Positions 1-8,265 of a DNA stretch of 64,000 bases are shown piece by piece. A model generated the notes under the pieces. It did no database searches. It had not been told where the DNA came from and saw only the letters and a list, made by a program, of their open reading frames with translations. The stretch is taken from assembly GCA_032124015.1 (NCBI GenBank), contig JAQBEH010000114.1, positions 1 to 64,000 on the forward strand. Reading direction: 5' to 3'. The DNA is from DASRJG01 sp032124015 (GTDB lineage: Bacteria > Acidobacteriota > Polarisedimenticolia > Polarisedimenticolales > DASRJG01). The translations under genes were made by a program, and so were the position numbers. Within the stretch, counting starts at the first letter, position 1. Every line of letters starts with the position of its first letter.

Positions 1-75
1 CACCCCCACGAAGTCGTGCTTCGCAGGGTCGCCGAACCGGAATCCGCAATTCAAATCGAGACCAAGAAAAATCAC
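1..75 (-). CDS. Possible 5' end of a CDS running off the window
   Basis: A GTG codon at 75-73 opens a leftward frame that stays open to base 1 (25 codons, beginning MIFLGLDLN). I do not recognise the product, and no Shine-Dalgarno sequence is visible before the GTG. It is listed only because the frame stays open and would follow accD in the same direction; it could be chance. Confidence 0.22.
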   Translation of the reverse strand, partial: MIFLGLDLNCGFRFGDPAKHDFVGV

Positions 76-126
76 TGCTTACGCTTTCATGATCAACGAC
101 TTACAGACGCTCCGACCTCAAACGTT

Positions 127-149
127 GGGACAGCACTGGGAGTGTCCCC
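127..149 (-). repeat. REP-like palindrome at the accD stop (GGGGACACTCCC copy A)
   Basis: Read leftward, the 12-mer GGGGACACTCCC (149-138) begins four A residues after the accD TAG. GGGACA at 127-132 can pair with TGTCCC at 143-148 to form a small hairpin. Exact copies of the 12-mer are at 9479-9490, 12042-12053 and 32056-32067. Confidence 0.65.
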
Positions 150-153
150 TTTT

Positions 154-1029
154 CTAGCGTGAGGTCACATTGGCGGGCCGCGCCGCCCCCACCATGAACT
201 GAAGGGACTGAATCACCGTATCGCGCAGCTGCGTGCGGTCCACGAGGATGTCGATCATCCCGTGTTCGAGCAGGAACTCGGCCCGTTGAAAACCCGCGGG
301 GAGCTTCTGACGGATCGTCTGCTCGATCACGCGGGGGCCGGCAAATCCGATCAGCGCCTTGGGCTCCGCGATGATCAGGTCCCCCAACATCGCGAAGGAC
401 GCCGTGACGCCGCCCGTCGTCGGGTCGGTCAGGATGGAGATGTAGGGGATCCCCTTCTCGTCGAGCCGCGCCAACGCCGCGGAGATCTTCGCCATCTGCA
501 TGAGCGAAAGCGCCCCCTCTTGCATGCGCGCTCCACCGGAGCACGAGACGACGATGAACGGACAGCTCGCGTCATACGCGCGCTCGGCGGCGCGCGTGAT
601 CTTCTCGCCGACCACACTCCCCATCGATCCGCCCATGAAGCCGTACTCCATCGCGGCGATGATCACGGGCATGCCGCCCATGAGCCCCTCGCTCGACACG
701 AGCGCATCCTTCAGACCGGTTTCTTTTTGGTAGCTGACCAGTCGTGCGGCGTAGGGCTTCGTGTCGACGAACTCGAGCGCGTCCACCGGAGCGATCTCGC
801 TGTCGAACTCCCGGTAGCGGCCGTCGTCGTACATCTTGTCGAGACGCTCGCGCGCGCTGATCCGGAAGTGGTAGTTGCACTTGGGGCAGACGTTGGCGTT
901 TCGCGCGACTTCCTTCTTGTAGATGATCTCCTTGCAGTTCTCGCACTTGACCCAGAGCCCTTCGGGCATGACGAACTTCCGTTCGCCCGCCGGGAGCTTG
1001 GGGGTCTTTTCCTTCTTGAACCACGCCAT
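154..1029 (-). CDS. accD: Acetyl-CoA carboxylase carboxyltransferase subunit beta
   Basis: Beta half of the carboxyltransferase that moves the carboxyl group from biotin (on BCCP) to acetyl-CoA, making malonyl-CoA for fatty-acid synthesis in the cytoplasm. The 291-aa length is normal. An N-terminal zinc ribbon has CxxC pairs at C29/C32 and C48/C51, followed by a crotonase-fold carboxyltransferase domain with the glycine-rich stretches GEKITRAAERA, SCSGGARMQEG and LTDPTTGGVTASFA that build the acyl-CoA and oxyanion sites. It begins MAWFKKEK, as many AccD proteins do. It lies 10 nt downstream of the GT39 gene on the same strand and is probably cotranscribed. accA is not in the window. The stop codon is followed closely by a repeat element. 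Confidence 0.97.
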   Translation of the reverse strand: MAWFKKEKTPKLPAGERKFVMPEGLWVKCENCKEIIYKKEVARNANVCPKCNYHFRISARERLDKMYDDGRYREFDSEIAPVDALEFVDTKPYAARLVSYQKETGLKDALVSSEGLMGGMPVIIAAMEYGFMGGSMGSVVGEKITRAAERAYDASCPFIVVSCSGGARMQEGALSLMQMAKISAALARLDEKGIPYISILTDPTTGGVTASFAMLGDLIIAEPKALIGFAGPRVIEQTIRQKLPAGFQRAEFLLEHGMIDILVDRTQLRDTVIQSLQFMVGAARPANVTSR

Positions 1030-1039
1030 GACCGGGAAC

Positions 1040-2650
1040 CTACCAGCGGCTTCCCGCGGGAGTCAAGGCGGCCGCCACGGGCTCGAAAACGCGCAGCTTT
1101 CCCGAGCGCCCGAGCTCCCGCAGGCGCAAGCGCACATTCGCGGGAAGCCTGTCGTGGTCGCTGTCGGCGATCACGATAAGCGGCGCATCGCCGCGATCGA
1201 GGCGCTCCGCCAGCTGTTCGCCCACCAACCTTTGGGGTACGCGATCGGCGTAGTAGGTCAAGCTCGGCAAGTTGATGTCGACGACCACGAGCGGGCGGAC
1301 CGACCGGAGCGCGGGGACGGCGTCAACCAGCGGCGCAGCACTGCGGGTCGCGGTGAGGACCGAAGGGGCGCCGACGACGACCGCGAGAAGAAACGTGAAC
1401 GAGGCCACCGCTGCGGCCCCATAGACCAACCGCGGCGAACTCTTGAGCATGCCGAAAAGTGCGACGAGGGCGGCTGCCCCGAACGCCACGGCACCGACAT
1501 AGGCCGTCCCTCGGGCATCGCTCTCGAGCGAGATCACCGCTGCCACCCCGAGGCCGAAGGACAACGCGACGAGCGTAATGGCCACCATGCTCGAGCCCGC
1601 CCGCCGGCGTTTCGGATTAACGAGTTCTTGGCCCAGCTCGAACGTGACGATGAGCGCGGCGAGCGGCGCCAGCGGAAGGATGTAGTTCGGCAGCTTCCCC
1701 TTGCCGAGAGAGAAAAAGACCAGCCCCGCGGTAAACGCAGCGGCCGCATACGGCCCCGTCGGCGAGTCGTGATCGTGCCAGCGCGTCAGCCCTCGAATCG
1801 TACCGAGGAAGAGCGGTCCCGCCCACGGGAGAAACGCGACGAGGCAAACACCGAGGAAGTACCACCAAGGCTCGACGTGCGCGGTCCCGCTGACCGCGCG
1901 GTCGATGGCTTCGGTGCGTAACAGGCGGACGACGTTTCCCACCCCGATCCGCTGGACGAAGACGAGTCCCCAAGGTAGGACCACCGCGGACAAGGCGAGA
2001 GCCGTCGTGACGACCGTCTTCAGCGAGGGCAAAACGTCGCGTCCGGTCGCGGTGCGCCCCGCGAGAATCATGGCGAGCGGGAGAACCACGCCGACGGGTC
2101 CCTTCACCAGGAACGCCAGGCCCAACAAGAGCCCGATCACCCCGGTGCGCTCGAGCTCCTGGTGATCGTGCTGCACGAGGTCGAGGGCCAAAACCGCCAG
2201 GATGTGGACCGACAGCAGCGCGTCCAACGTGCCGACCCGGGCGATCAACACGACGATCGGGAACGTCAGGAAGATGACCGCGGACCACGCCGCGCCCTCG
2301 ACGCCAAAGCGACGCCACCCGATCCACCCGACGAGAAGAAGTGACATGAGCGTCGCCGCCGCGGCGGGGAGTCGCGCCAGGAACTCGTTGGGGCCGCCGA
2401 ACTGGAACAGCGCGGTCTGCACCCAATGCAACAGCGGCGGTTTGACCAGACGCGGCTCTCCTTCGAAGGTCGGCACGACGTAGTCGCCGCTGCGCATCAT
2501 TTCGACCGAGGTGCGAGCGAAGCGGGCCTCGTCGGGGTCGAGGAACGGGTAGGCGCCGAGACGGACGAACAGCAAGAGCAGCGCCCCGGCGATCGCCGCG
2601 AGGATCGCCACCTTACCTCTTTCCTCCAACCGTCCCTCCGGCCGCGGCAC
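1040..2650 (-). CDS. GT39/ArnT-like membrane glycosyltransferase
   Basis: Polytopic inner-membrane enzyme of 536 aa with about 11-12 predicted hydrophobic segments. It resembles the dolichyl-phosphate-mannose/ArnT family (PMT_2), which transfers sugar from a polyprenyl-phosphate donor to lipid A or protein on the periplasmic face. The first periplasmic loop carries the acidic signature DPDEAR at about residues 38-43, followed by KPPLLHW at about 70-76, both typical of the family. The start is GTG, with AGGAG just upstream. It is divergent from folC and precedes accD. Substrate and acceptor cannot be read from sequence; aminoarabinose transfer to lipid A is one option, protein O-glycosylation another. 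Confidence 0.85.
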   Translation of the reverse strand: MPRPEGRLEERGKVAILAAIAGALLLLFVRLGAYPFLDPDEARFARTSVEMMRSGDYVVPTFEGEPRLVKPPLLHWVQTALFQFGGPNEFLARLPAAAATLMSLLLVGWIGWRRFGVEGAAWSAVIFLTFPIVVLIARVGTLDALLSVHILAVLALDLVQHDHQELERTGVIGLLLGLAFLVKGPVGVVLPLAMILAGRTATGRDVLPSLKTVVTTALALSAVVLPWGLVFVQRIGVGNVVRLLRTEAIDRAVSGTAHVEPWWYFLGVCLVAFLPWAGPLFLGTIRGLTRWHDHDSPTGPYAAAAFTAGLVFFSLGKGKLPNYILPLAPLAALIVTFELGQELVNPKRRRAGSSMVAITLVALSFGLGVAAVISLESDARGTAYVGAVAFGAAALVALFGMLKSSPRLVYGAAAVASFTFLLAVVVGAPSVLTATRSAAPLVDAVPALRSVRPLVVVDINLPSLTYYADRVPQRLVGEQLAERLDRGDAPLIVIADSDHDRLPANVRLRLRELGRSGKLRVFEPVAAALTPAGSRW

Positions 2651-2671
2651 TCTCCTGCCGCGTTCAAGTCC

Positions 2672-2686
2672 GGGCTATGATAGCCC
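2672..2686. promoter_or_regulatory. Inverted repeat with a TATGAT -10-like box before folC
   Basis: GGGCTA-TGA-TAGCCC is a perfect 6-bp inverted repeat in the divergent GT39/folC intergenic space. It contains TATGAT (2676-2681), which could be a -10 element for folC. No convincing -35 is seen. If used, transcription would start within a few bases of the first TTG codons of folC, giving an almost leaderless message. Confidence 0.35.
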
Positions 2687-2693
2687 CCGGAAT

Positions 2694-3965
2694 TTGTTGG
2701 GCCCTCTCTTGACGAACGACCCGATCGCCTGGCTCTACGGCTTGCAGTCCCACGGCATCAAGCTGGGGCTTGAAGGCATCCGCACGCTGCTCGCGCTCCT
2801 CGATCATCCCGAGCGCGCCACGCCCTCGATGCTCGTGGGCGGCACGAACGGAAAGGGCTCGGTTGCGGCCATGCTCGACGCGATGCTCGGCGCTTCCGGC
2901 CATCGCACGGGCTTGTACACCTCGCCGCATCTCGTGCGGCCGAACGAGCGGATCCGGATCGCGGGCGAGGACATCACGGATGGGGAGTTCCATCGGGTGC
3001 TTGGGGTCGTTCGCGCCGCTTGCGAGCGCGGGCTGGCCGAGGGAAGACTCGAGGCCCATCCGTCATTTTTCGAGGTGATGACCGCCGCGGCGCTTTTCGC
3101 TTTCCACGACGCGAGGGTGGACGCGGCCGTGCTCGAAGTGGGCCTGGGCGGACGCCTCGACGCGACGAACGCGACCGAGCCCCTCGCCTCCGCGATCGTC
3201 ACGGTCAGCCTCGATCACCTGGAAACGCTCGGGACGACGCTCGAAGCGATCGCCCTCGAGAAGGCGGGCATCGTCCGTGCCGGGCGGCCGGTCGTTTCGG
3301 GCGTCGCGCAGCCTGCTATCGTCACCGTTTTGCGCGCGCGGTGCGATGCGATCGGCGCGACGTGGATCGATGCGCGCGCAGCCAGGCTCCCCTCCGGCGT
3401 CAGGCTCTCGCTCGATGGCACGCACCAGCGGGCCAACGCTCGGGTGGCCGTCGCGGCGTTCGAGGCGTTCTCGCGCGAGCTCGGGCATGCGCCCGACCCT
3501 AGAGCGATGCGACATGGTCTCGAAACGGCGCGATGGCCAGGGCGATTGCAACTCATCGAAGGGGCTCCTTCGATCCTCCTCGACGGCGCGCACAACGTCG
3601 CCGGTGCCGAAGCGCTGGCCGCTCACCTGGCGCTTCGCGGCGGGCCGAAACCGGTACTGCTTCTTGCGGCCATGGCCGACAAGAACCTCCCTGGGATTCT
3701 CGGGCCGTTGGTCCCACACATTGCTTCGGTCGTGGCAACCCGGCCCGCCGTCGCTCGCGCCGCCGACTCCAAGGACGTCGCCGCCGCGGCCCGCGCGCTC
3801 GGGCTTCCCGCGGGGGCCGACCCCGACCCGGCCCGCGCCCTCGAAAAGGCGCGCGCCTTGGCCGGCCCGGGCGGCCTCGTGCTCGTCGCCGGGTCGCTCT
3901 ACCTGGTCGGCGCCGTGACGGCGGTGCTCGAAGGGGGTGCGTCTCCCGGCCCGGTGTCGATGTGA
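2694..3965 (+). CDS. folC: Dihydrofolate synthase / folylpolyglutamate synthase
   Basis: Mur-ligase-family ATP enzyme that adds glutamate to dihydropteroate and then to folates in the cytoplasm. The sequence shows the P-loop GGTNGKGS near residues 49-56, the FolC block SPHLVRPNERIRI, the metal/ATP-site region EVGLGGRLDATN and the C-terminal Mur-ligase motif LLDGAHN. Length (about 420 aa) is normal. The start is uncertain: in-frame TTG codons at 2694, 2697 and 2709 all precede the conserved DPIAWLYGLQ, and none has a clear ribosome-binding site. trmB follows 31 nt downstream. Confidence 0.95.
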   Translation: MLGPLLTNDPIAWLYGLQSHGIKLGLEGIRTLLALLDHPERATPSMLVGGTNGKGSVAAMLDAMLGASGHRTGLYTSPHLVRPNERIRIAGEDITDGEFHRVLGVVRAACERGLAEGRLEAHPSFFEVMTAAALFAFHDARVDAAVLEVGLGGRLDATNATEPLASAIVTVSLDHLETLGTTLEAIALEKAGIVRAGRPVVSGVAQPAIVTVLRARCDAIGATWIDARAARLPSGVRLSLDGTHQRANARVAVAAFEAFSRELGHAPDPRAMRHGLETARWPGRLQLIEGAPSILLDGAHNVAGAEALAAHLALRGGPKPVLLLAAMADKNLPGILGPLVPHIASVVATRPAVARAADSKDVAAAARALGLPAGADPDPARALEKARALAGPGGLVLVAGSLYLVGAVTAVLEGGASPGPVSM

Positions 3966-3996
3966 GTGGCGACCCGGCCGTGCTAACAATGACGCC

Positions 3997-4620
3997 ATGA
4001 CGATCCGGTTGCCCTCCGTGTCCCCCCTCAGGCTCGAGCCGGAGGTCGGCGTCGAACAGCTCGATTGGCGCCGGGTGTTCGGCCGGGAGGGGCCCGTCGA
4101 GGTCGAGGTCGGGATCGGCAAGGGTCGCTTCCTGCTCGCCTGCGCCTCCGCGCGGCCGGAGGTATTGCATTTCGGCATCGAGTGGTCGAACGAGTACCTG
4201 AGGCTGGTCGAAACGCGCGCCGAGCGCGCCAACCTCGACAACGTGCGCTTCGTCCGAGCGGATGCGAGCGACCTCGTGCGGCGCGCAATCCCCGAGGGGT
4301 CGGTATCGACCTACTACATCTTCTATCCCGACCCGTGGCCGAAGAAGCGCCATCACAAAAGGCGCTTCTTACAGGCCGCCAACGTGGACGCGCTGGCTAA
4401 GACGCTGGTCCCTTCGGGATGGCTCCACGTCGCCACCGACCACGACGACTACTGGAGCGTGATTGAGCCCCTCCTCGACGCCCACCTCGCGTTCGCCAGG
4501 CAGCCGGTGTTCGGGGGGCCGGAGTTCCCGCTCCCGGTCGACGGCGCACTGACCAACTTCGAGGCCAAGTACGAGGTCGAGGGGCGTAGCCGCCATCGTG
4601 GCTCGTGGCGGCGCCGCTAG
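3997..4620 (+). CDS. trmB: tRNA (guanine-N7-)-methyltransferase
   Basis: Methylates G46 in the variable loop of tRNAs using S-adenosylmethionine. The 207-aa protein has the SAM motif EVGIGKGRFL, the FGIEWSNEYL stretch and the TrmB signature FYPDPWPKKRHHKRRF, then VATDHDDYW near the C terminus. ATG 3997 is preferred over an in-frame upstream codon because the family begins near this point and the upstream extension overlaps folC. It directly precedes a tRNA gene, a fitting but possibly accidental neighbourhood. Confidence 0.95.
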   Translation: MTIRLPSVSPLRLEPEVGVEQLDWRRVFGREGPVEVEVGIGKGRFLLACASARPEVLHFGIEWSNEYLRLVETRAERANLDNVRFVRADASDLVRRAIPEGSVSTYYIFYPDPWPKKRHHKRRFLQAANVDALAKTLVPSGWLHVATDHDDYWSVIEPLLDAHLAFARQPVFGGPEFPLPVDGALTNFEAKYEVEGRSRHRGSWRRR

Positions 4621-4689
4621 ACGTTCCGTACGGCGGCATGTACACTTCGGGCCGCTTTGCCGCGTTCGGGTCGGCCGTTTCGATCGCAC

Positions 4690-4765
4690 AGGAGAGTAGC
4701 TCAATTGGCAGAGCACCGGTCTCCAAAACCGGGGGTTGCAGGTTCGATTCCTGTCTCTCCTGCCA
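4690..4765 (+). tRNA. tRNA-Trp (anticodon CCA)
   Basis: 76-nt cloverleaf. The 7-bp acceptor stem AGGAGAG/CTCTCCT has G as discriminator and an encoded CCA (4763-4765). The anticodon stem CCGGT/ACCGG encloses loop CTCCAAA, giving anticodon CCA at 4723-4725. The T-loop TTCGATTC is canonical. The next gene begins about 24-30 nt downstream, so the tRNA and the NTPase mRNA may share a transcript. Confidence 0.98.
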
Positions 4766-4788
4766 CAGTCGCCTCGACCGCAGCGAAC

Positions 4789-5331
4789 GTCAAGATCATC
4801 CTCACCGGCCACCCCGGCTCGGGGAAGACGACCACGGTGCGCGGAATCGTCCTACGCCTGCGCGGCCGCGTCCCGATGACCGGGTTCGTCACCGAAGAGC
4901 TTCGCGAGGACGGCCACCGCGTCGGGTTCCAGGGCGTCACGCTCGACGGCCGGTCGTTCCCGCTTGCGCACGTGCGCACCAAGGGGCCACTACGCATCGG
5001 GCCGTACGGCGTCGACCTTACAGGGCTCGAGTCGATCGGCCTCGACGCGCTGACGCCGCGCGAGCCGGGCGTCCTCGTCGTGCTCGACGAGATCGGGAAG
5101 ATGGAATGCCTCTCCGAGGTGTTCAAAACACGGGTCGCGCAACTCCTGGAAGACGACACGTCGCTGATCGCCACCGTCCCCGCGGTCGGAGTGGGTCTCG
5201 TCAGGAGGGTCAGAAACTCCCTTCGCGCGAAGCACTTCACGATGACGCGCGGCGAGACCGAGGGCATGGCCGGTGAGATCGCCCGCGTCGTGTCAGGGGC
5301 GATGCGGGTGGACACGAGGAGGATGTCATGA
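4789..5331 (+). CDS. THEP1-type nucleoside-triphosphatase, start codon unclear
   Basis: About 180-aa P-loop NTPase of the THEP1/NTPase_1 family, broad-specificity NTP hydrolases of unclear cellular role. Walker A is LTGHPGSGKTTT at the extreme N terminus, followed by TGFVTEEL, the GVDLTGLE region and Walker B VVLDEIGKME. The family normally starts two to four residues before ILTG, but no ATG, GTG or TTG lies in frame between the tRNA 3' end and the P-loop. The only in-frame candidates are TTGs inside or before the tRNA. Initiation at ATC/ATT or a lost start codon are the alternatives. The 3' end overlaps the next gene by ATGA. Confidence 0.8.
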   Translation, partial: VKIILTGHPGSGKTTTVRGIVLRLRGRVPMTGFVTEELREDGHRVGFQGVTLDGRSFPLAHVRTKGPLRIGPYGVDLTGLESIGLDALTPREPGVLVVLDEIGKMECLSEVFKTRVAQLLEDDTSLIATVPAVGVGLVRRVRNSLRAKHFTMTRGETEGMAGEIARVVSGAMRVDTRRMS

Positions 5332-5546
5332 GCGGCGATTCCGACGACGTGGCTACACTGATTGCCGACGTGCGCCACGAAACGAACAACTCGCTGACGG
5401 CGATCCTTGCTTACCTCGAGATTCTGCTCGGGCGCGGCGACCTCCCGGAGGCCGCTGTGTCGAAACTGAAGGGCGTCGAAGCCGAGGCCTACAAGATCCG
5501 CGACCAGATCGCCCGAACCTCGTTCATCCGCCGGCCCGGCGCCTAG
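5328..5546 (+). CDS. Stand-alone histidine-kinase dimerisation (HisKA-like) domain protein
   Basis: 72-aa protein made essentially of one helical hairpin. The segment ADVRHETNNSLTAILAYLE matches the H-box of histidine kinases (H-E-x-x-N), with His near residue 18 as the would-be phosphoacceptor. There is no ATPase domain, receiver or membrane segment. It overlaps the NTPase gene by 4 nt (ATGA), so the two are translationally coupled. It could be a phosphotransfer or dimerisation partner for kinases elsewhere, or a remnant that kept only the DHp domain; the intact frame and coupling favour a real gene. Its 3' end overlaps the convergent cytochrome gene by 4 nt. Confidence 0.75.
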   Translation: MSGDSDDVATLIADVRHETNNSLTAILAYLEILLGRGDLPEAAVSKLKGVEAEAYKIRDQIARTSFIRRPGA

Positions 5547-7405
5547 CGCGCGCGCCCGGCGAGCGTGGCGTAGGTTTCCCGCGCGCGGGGGCTTTCGGGA
5601 TCGAAACGAATCGCCTCCCCGGCTTCGGCCATCGCTTCTTCATGACGATCGAGGGCGGACAGCATCATCGCGGCGTTTTCATGCATCGACGCATTCCAAG
5701 GCTCGCGCTCGAGCGCCTTTTTGTAGAGGTCGAGCGCTCCGTTGAAATCGCCGCGCTCCGCGCGGCATCGCGCCAACTCCGCGAGCGGCGCCGCGGATTC
5801 GGGGTGATCGCGGATCATCGCCTCGAAGATGCGTTCCGCGCCTTCCGTTCGCTTCTGCCTCAGGAGCGATTGACCGTGGGCAAACGCCGCGTCGTGCGAC
5901 GACGGTTCTTTTGCGTAGGCCGAGGCGAAGGCCTCCGCGGCGTCCCGATGCTTCCCCTGAGCCTGGAGGGCCTTGCCGAGGAAGAACCACCCGTCCGGGT
6001 TCGTAAAGCCCAGCCCGATCGCCTCCCGGAACGCGCGCTCGGCCTCGGGCCACATCGAGCGCTGCTCTTGCGGCGGAACCGCGTGGGCGCGCAGCGAAAT
6101 CGCGCGGCCGGTGTAAAACGCGCGGTCGGCCCGTGGCAACGCCGCAAGCTCGCCGGGGAGGTACGGCTCCACGTCGAAGGTCGAGCGCGGCCGTGACGGT
6201 TCGTCGATGCGCTTGCGGATCCAGTGGTCGGTGAACTCCGCATGGCGATGGTCGCTGGGTTCCCCCTTCCGCATGTGGCAGCGGACGCAATCGTCGGGAG
6301 GCGAGGTCGCCCCCCGGGCGTCGGGCGGAGCCGTGCACGCCTCTTTCGCGTGACAGCCCAGGCATTTCGACGTGAAGAAATCCGGCGGGCGGTCCTTGCG
6401 ATAGACGGTCAGGTGCGGGTTGTGACAGGTGACGCACTCGAGGCGTCCTTGGCTTTCGACGAAGCACGGCGAGAGGAGCAGGCGATCGACCTGAGCGGAG
6501 AGACCGTAGTCGTGCGGGGTCGTCTCGGAGAAGCGGTACGGGACCATGGCGGCGGCGATCGGGCGGCCGGGGCGCCACTCCTCGAGCGTCGCGTCGTAGC
6601 GCGCAACGCGCTCGGTCGACTTCGAGTCGCCGAGATGACATTGGAAGCAGATCTCCATCCGCAGCTTTTCCGTGAGTCGCTTGGGATTGACGATCGCGGG
6701 GTCGCCCTGTCCGGTCGGTGTTTCTCCTTCCGCCCACCGGTCGACGTGAAGCCGGCCGGGACCGTGGCAACGCTCGCAGTCGATGCCGTTCGGGATGGGC
6801 GGAACGTAGGCGTTGCGAGCGCCGGGCTGTCGCTCCATGCGCGCGTTGTGACAAAACACGCAGGTGCGATCGATCTCGCGCGAGAAGTAGTCGTTGTTCT
6901 GCTCGTAGCCCGGGCACAGATCCCAAAGCGCGTCTTTCGTGTACCAGCACATGGGGGCCTGGAAGAGTTTGTCCCCGACGGACACGAGATACGCGCGGCT
7001 GTGGTTGCCTGAACCCACGACCCGGATGAGTTCGCGCTCGTCGACGGCGGTCTCTGCACCTTTCGGATCGACGAGCGATTGCCGCATGAAGAACTTCCCG
7101 TCACGGCGGAACATCTGGTAGCGAAGGCCGGTCGCCTTCACGTCGAACGTGTTGCGGGCCGTCCAGTCCTCTATGACCCGGTCGGCCGTGAGCGGATACC
7201 AGGACCGGCCCATCCCCGTGTGCGAGAAGGTCGACCACGTTTCGGCGTGACAGGGGCGGCAGGTCTCGCCGCCAACGTAGGCGACGCCGGAGGCCTGGTT
7301 CAGGAAGGGCGCTTCGGTGTGCGGCACCTGCGTAGGCTCTCGTTCCGATTGGCCGCCGCAGGCCACGAGCGTGGCGAGCGCGAACACTCCGGCAAGGCGC
7401 TTCAC
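5543..7405 (-). CDS. Heptahaem cytochrome c / TPR lipoprotein
   Basis: About 620-aa exported protein. The N terminus MKRLAGVFALATLVACGG is a lipoprotein signal. Seven CxxCH haem sites follow (CRPCH, CVFCH, CERCH, CFQCH, CVTCH, CLGCH, CVRCH), then a C-terminal third of tetratricopeptide repeats. The layout recalls cytochrome c554/NrfA-like 'multihaem cytochrome plus TPR' proteins. A role in periplasmic electron transfer is inferred; no catalytic motif identifies a substrate. Start: GTG 7405 overlaps the TGA of the upstream nuclease gene (GTGA) and gives a proper signal peptide; TTG 7411 would add two residues. It is convergent with, and overlaps by 4 nt, the HisKA-like gene. Confidence 0.88.
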   Translation of the reverse strand: MKRLAGVFALATLVACGGQSEREPTQVPHTEAPFLNQASGVAYVGGETCRPCHAETWSTFSHTGMGRSWYPLTADRVIEDWTARNTFDVKATGLRYQMFRRDGKFFMRQSLVDPKGAETAVDERELIRVVGSGNHSRAYLVSVGDKLFQAPMCWYTKDALWDLCPGYEQNNDYFSREIDRTCVFCHNARMERQPGARNAYVPPIPNGIDCERCHGPGRLHVDRWAEGETPTGQGDPAIVNPKRLTEKLRMEICFQCHLGDSKSTERVARYDATLEEWRPGRPIAAAMVPYRFSETTPHDYGLSAQVDRLLLSPCFVESQGRLECVTCHNPHLTVYRKDRPPDFFTSKCLGCHAKEACTAPPDARGATSPPDDCVRCHMRKGEPSDHRHAEFTDHWIRKRIDEPSRPRSTFDVEPYLPGELAALPRADRAFYTGRAISLRAHAVPPQEQRSMWPEAERAFREAIGLGFTNPDGWFFLGKALQAQGKHRDAAEAFASAYAKEPSSHDAAFAHGQSLLRQKRTEGAERIFEAMIRDHPESAAPLAELARCRAERGDFNGALDLYKKALEREPWNASMHENAAMMLSALDRHEEAMAEAGEAIRFDPESPRARETYATLAGRAR

Positions 7406-8205
7406 GCCCAAGCGCGCCTCTGGAGCAGCTCACGAACGAGATCGGGATCGGCGGCGTAGGCAATCGGTGGTCGGGTGTCGTCCTCGATCGGCGCGATCGC
7501 GAGCGGTAGCCCCGAGGTGAGCCGGTTGTAGGTCAGGGCCAGAAGCGGCTTCAGGTTGACGACGTCCTCGAGGCAGTAGCGCAGCAACGTGTCGAGCGCG
7601 GTGGCCGTCCCCTCGCGATGCGCTCGCCAGAGCAAGACGGCCATGAACCCGTCGACCCCGACGAGCGCGTCGGGCCGGCCGATCCCGAGCTGCCTTTCCG
7701 CCCCCTTGAGCCCGCCCTTCACGCCGAGCCGGTGCAGCGGGAAGCGCAGGTCGATGTGGTGGAAGCGATCGAAGTCGACGCCGGGAAAGGCGCTCTTCAG
7801 GACGGGAAGATCGAACAGCGACCCGTTGTAGGTGACCAGCAGCTCGACACCTTCGAGGGCCTCGGGAAACTGCGCCAGGTCCAGACCGCGCACGAACGCG
7901 CGCGTCGTCGTTCCATCCGACACGCCGACGCAGGTCACCGAATCCCCTTCGAACGACAGCCCCGTCGTCTCGATGTCGAGGTACAGCGTGCGTCCCGGGA
8001 ACTGGTTGGCGAGCCGCCACGCCTCTCGCCTCGGGAGCTCGCGCGCCGCCCTCGCGTCGTCCAAGTAACCGAGGATGAGCTCCCGCCAAGCCCCAGCGGG
8101 GTGGCCGCGGCGAAAGGCCTCCCAGTCGGTGAATCCGCGCAGCCACAGGTCACGCTCGCGCTTTTCGCCCACGCCGGGCACATGCAGATAAGTGTGACGG
8201 AGCAT
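7402..8205 (-). CDS. Ribonuclease H-like (YprB-type) exonuclease
   Basis: 267-aa protein with a DEDD-type ribonuclease H-like fold. Motif I is YLDIETTGLSFEGD at about residues 75-88 with the D-x-E pair; VTYNGSLFDLPVL supplies motif II; the late acidic motif is YCLEDVVNLKPLL. This matches the YprB/RNase_H_2 family of predicted 3'-5' nucleases, whose cellular substrate is not established. The start codon is ATG. It overlaps the cytochrome gene by 4 nt, an odd pairing (DNA/RNA processing with electron transfer) that probably only reflects compact packing. Confidence 0.85.
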   Translation of the reverse strand: MLRHTYLHVPGVGEKRERDLWLRGFTDWEAFRRGHPAGAWRELILGYLDDARAARELPRREAWRLANQFPGRTLYLDIETTGLSFEGDSVTCVGVSDGTTTRAFVRGLDLAQFPEALEGVELLVTYNGSLFDLPVLKSAFPGVDFDRFHHIDLRFPLHRLGVKGGLKGAERQLGIGRPDALVGVDGFMAVLLWRAHREGTATALDTLLRYCLEDVVNLKPLLALTYNRLTSGLPLAIAPIEDDTRPPIAYAADPDLVRELLQRRAWA

Positions 8206-8265
8206 GTCCGGATTCTATCTGGAACCGTTCTCCCCCCCTGCTAAACTCCTCGATTGGAGGATCTC

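Noticed and set aside
4657..4788. N-terminal extension of the NTPase through the tRNA (residues like RVAQLAEHRSPKPG)
   Set aside because: This is the well-known conceptual translation of a tRNA-Trp gene; it is not conserved protein sequence.
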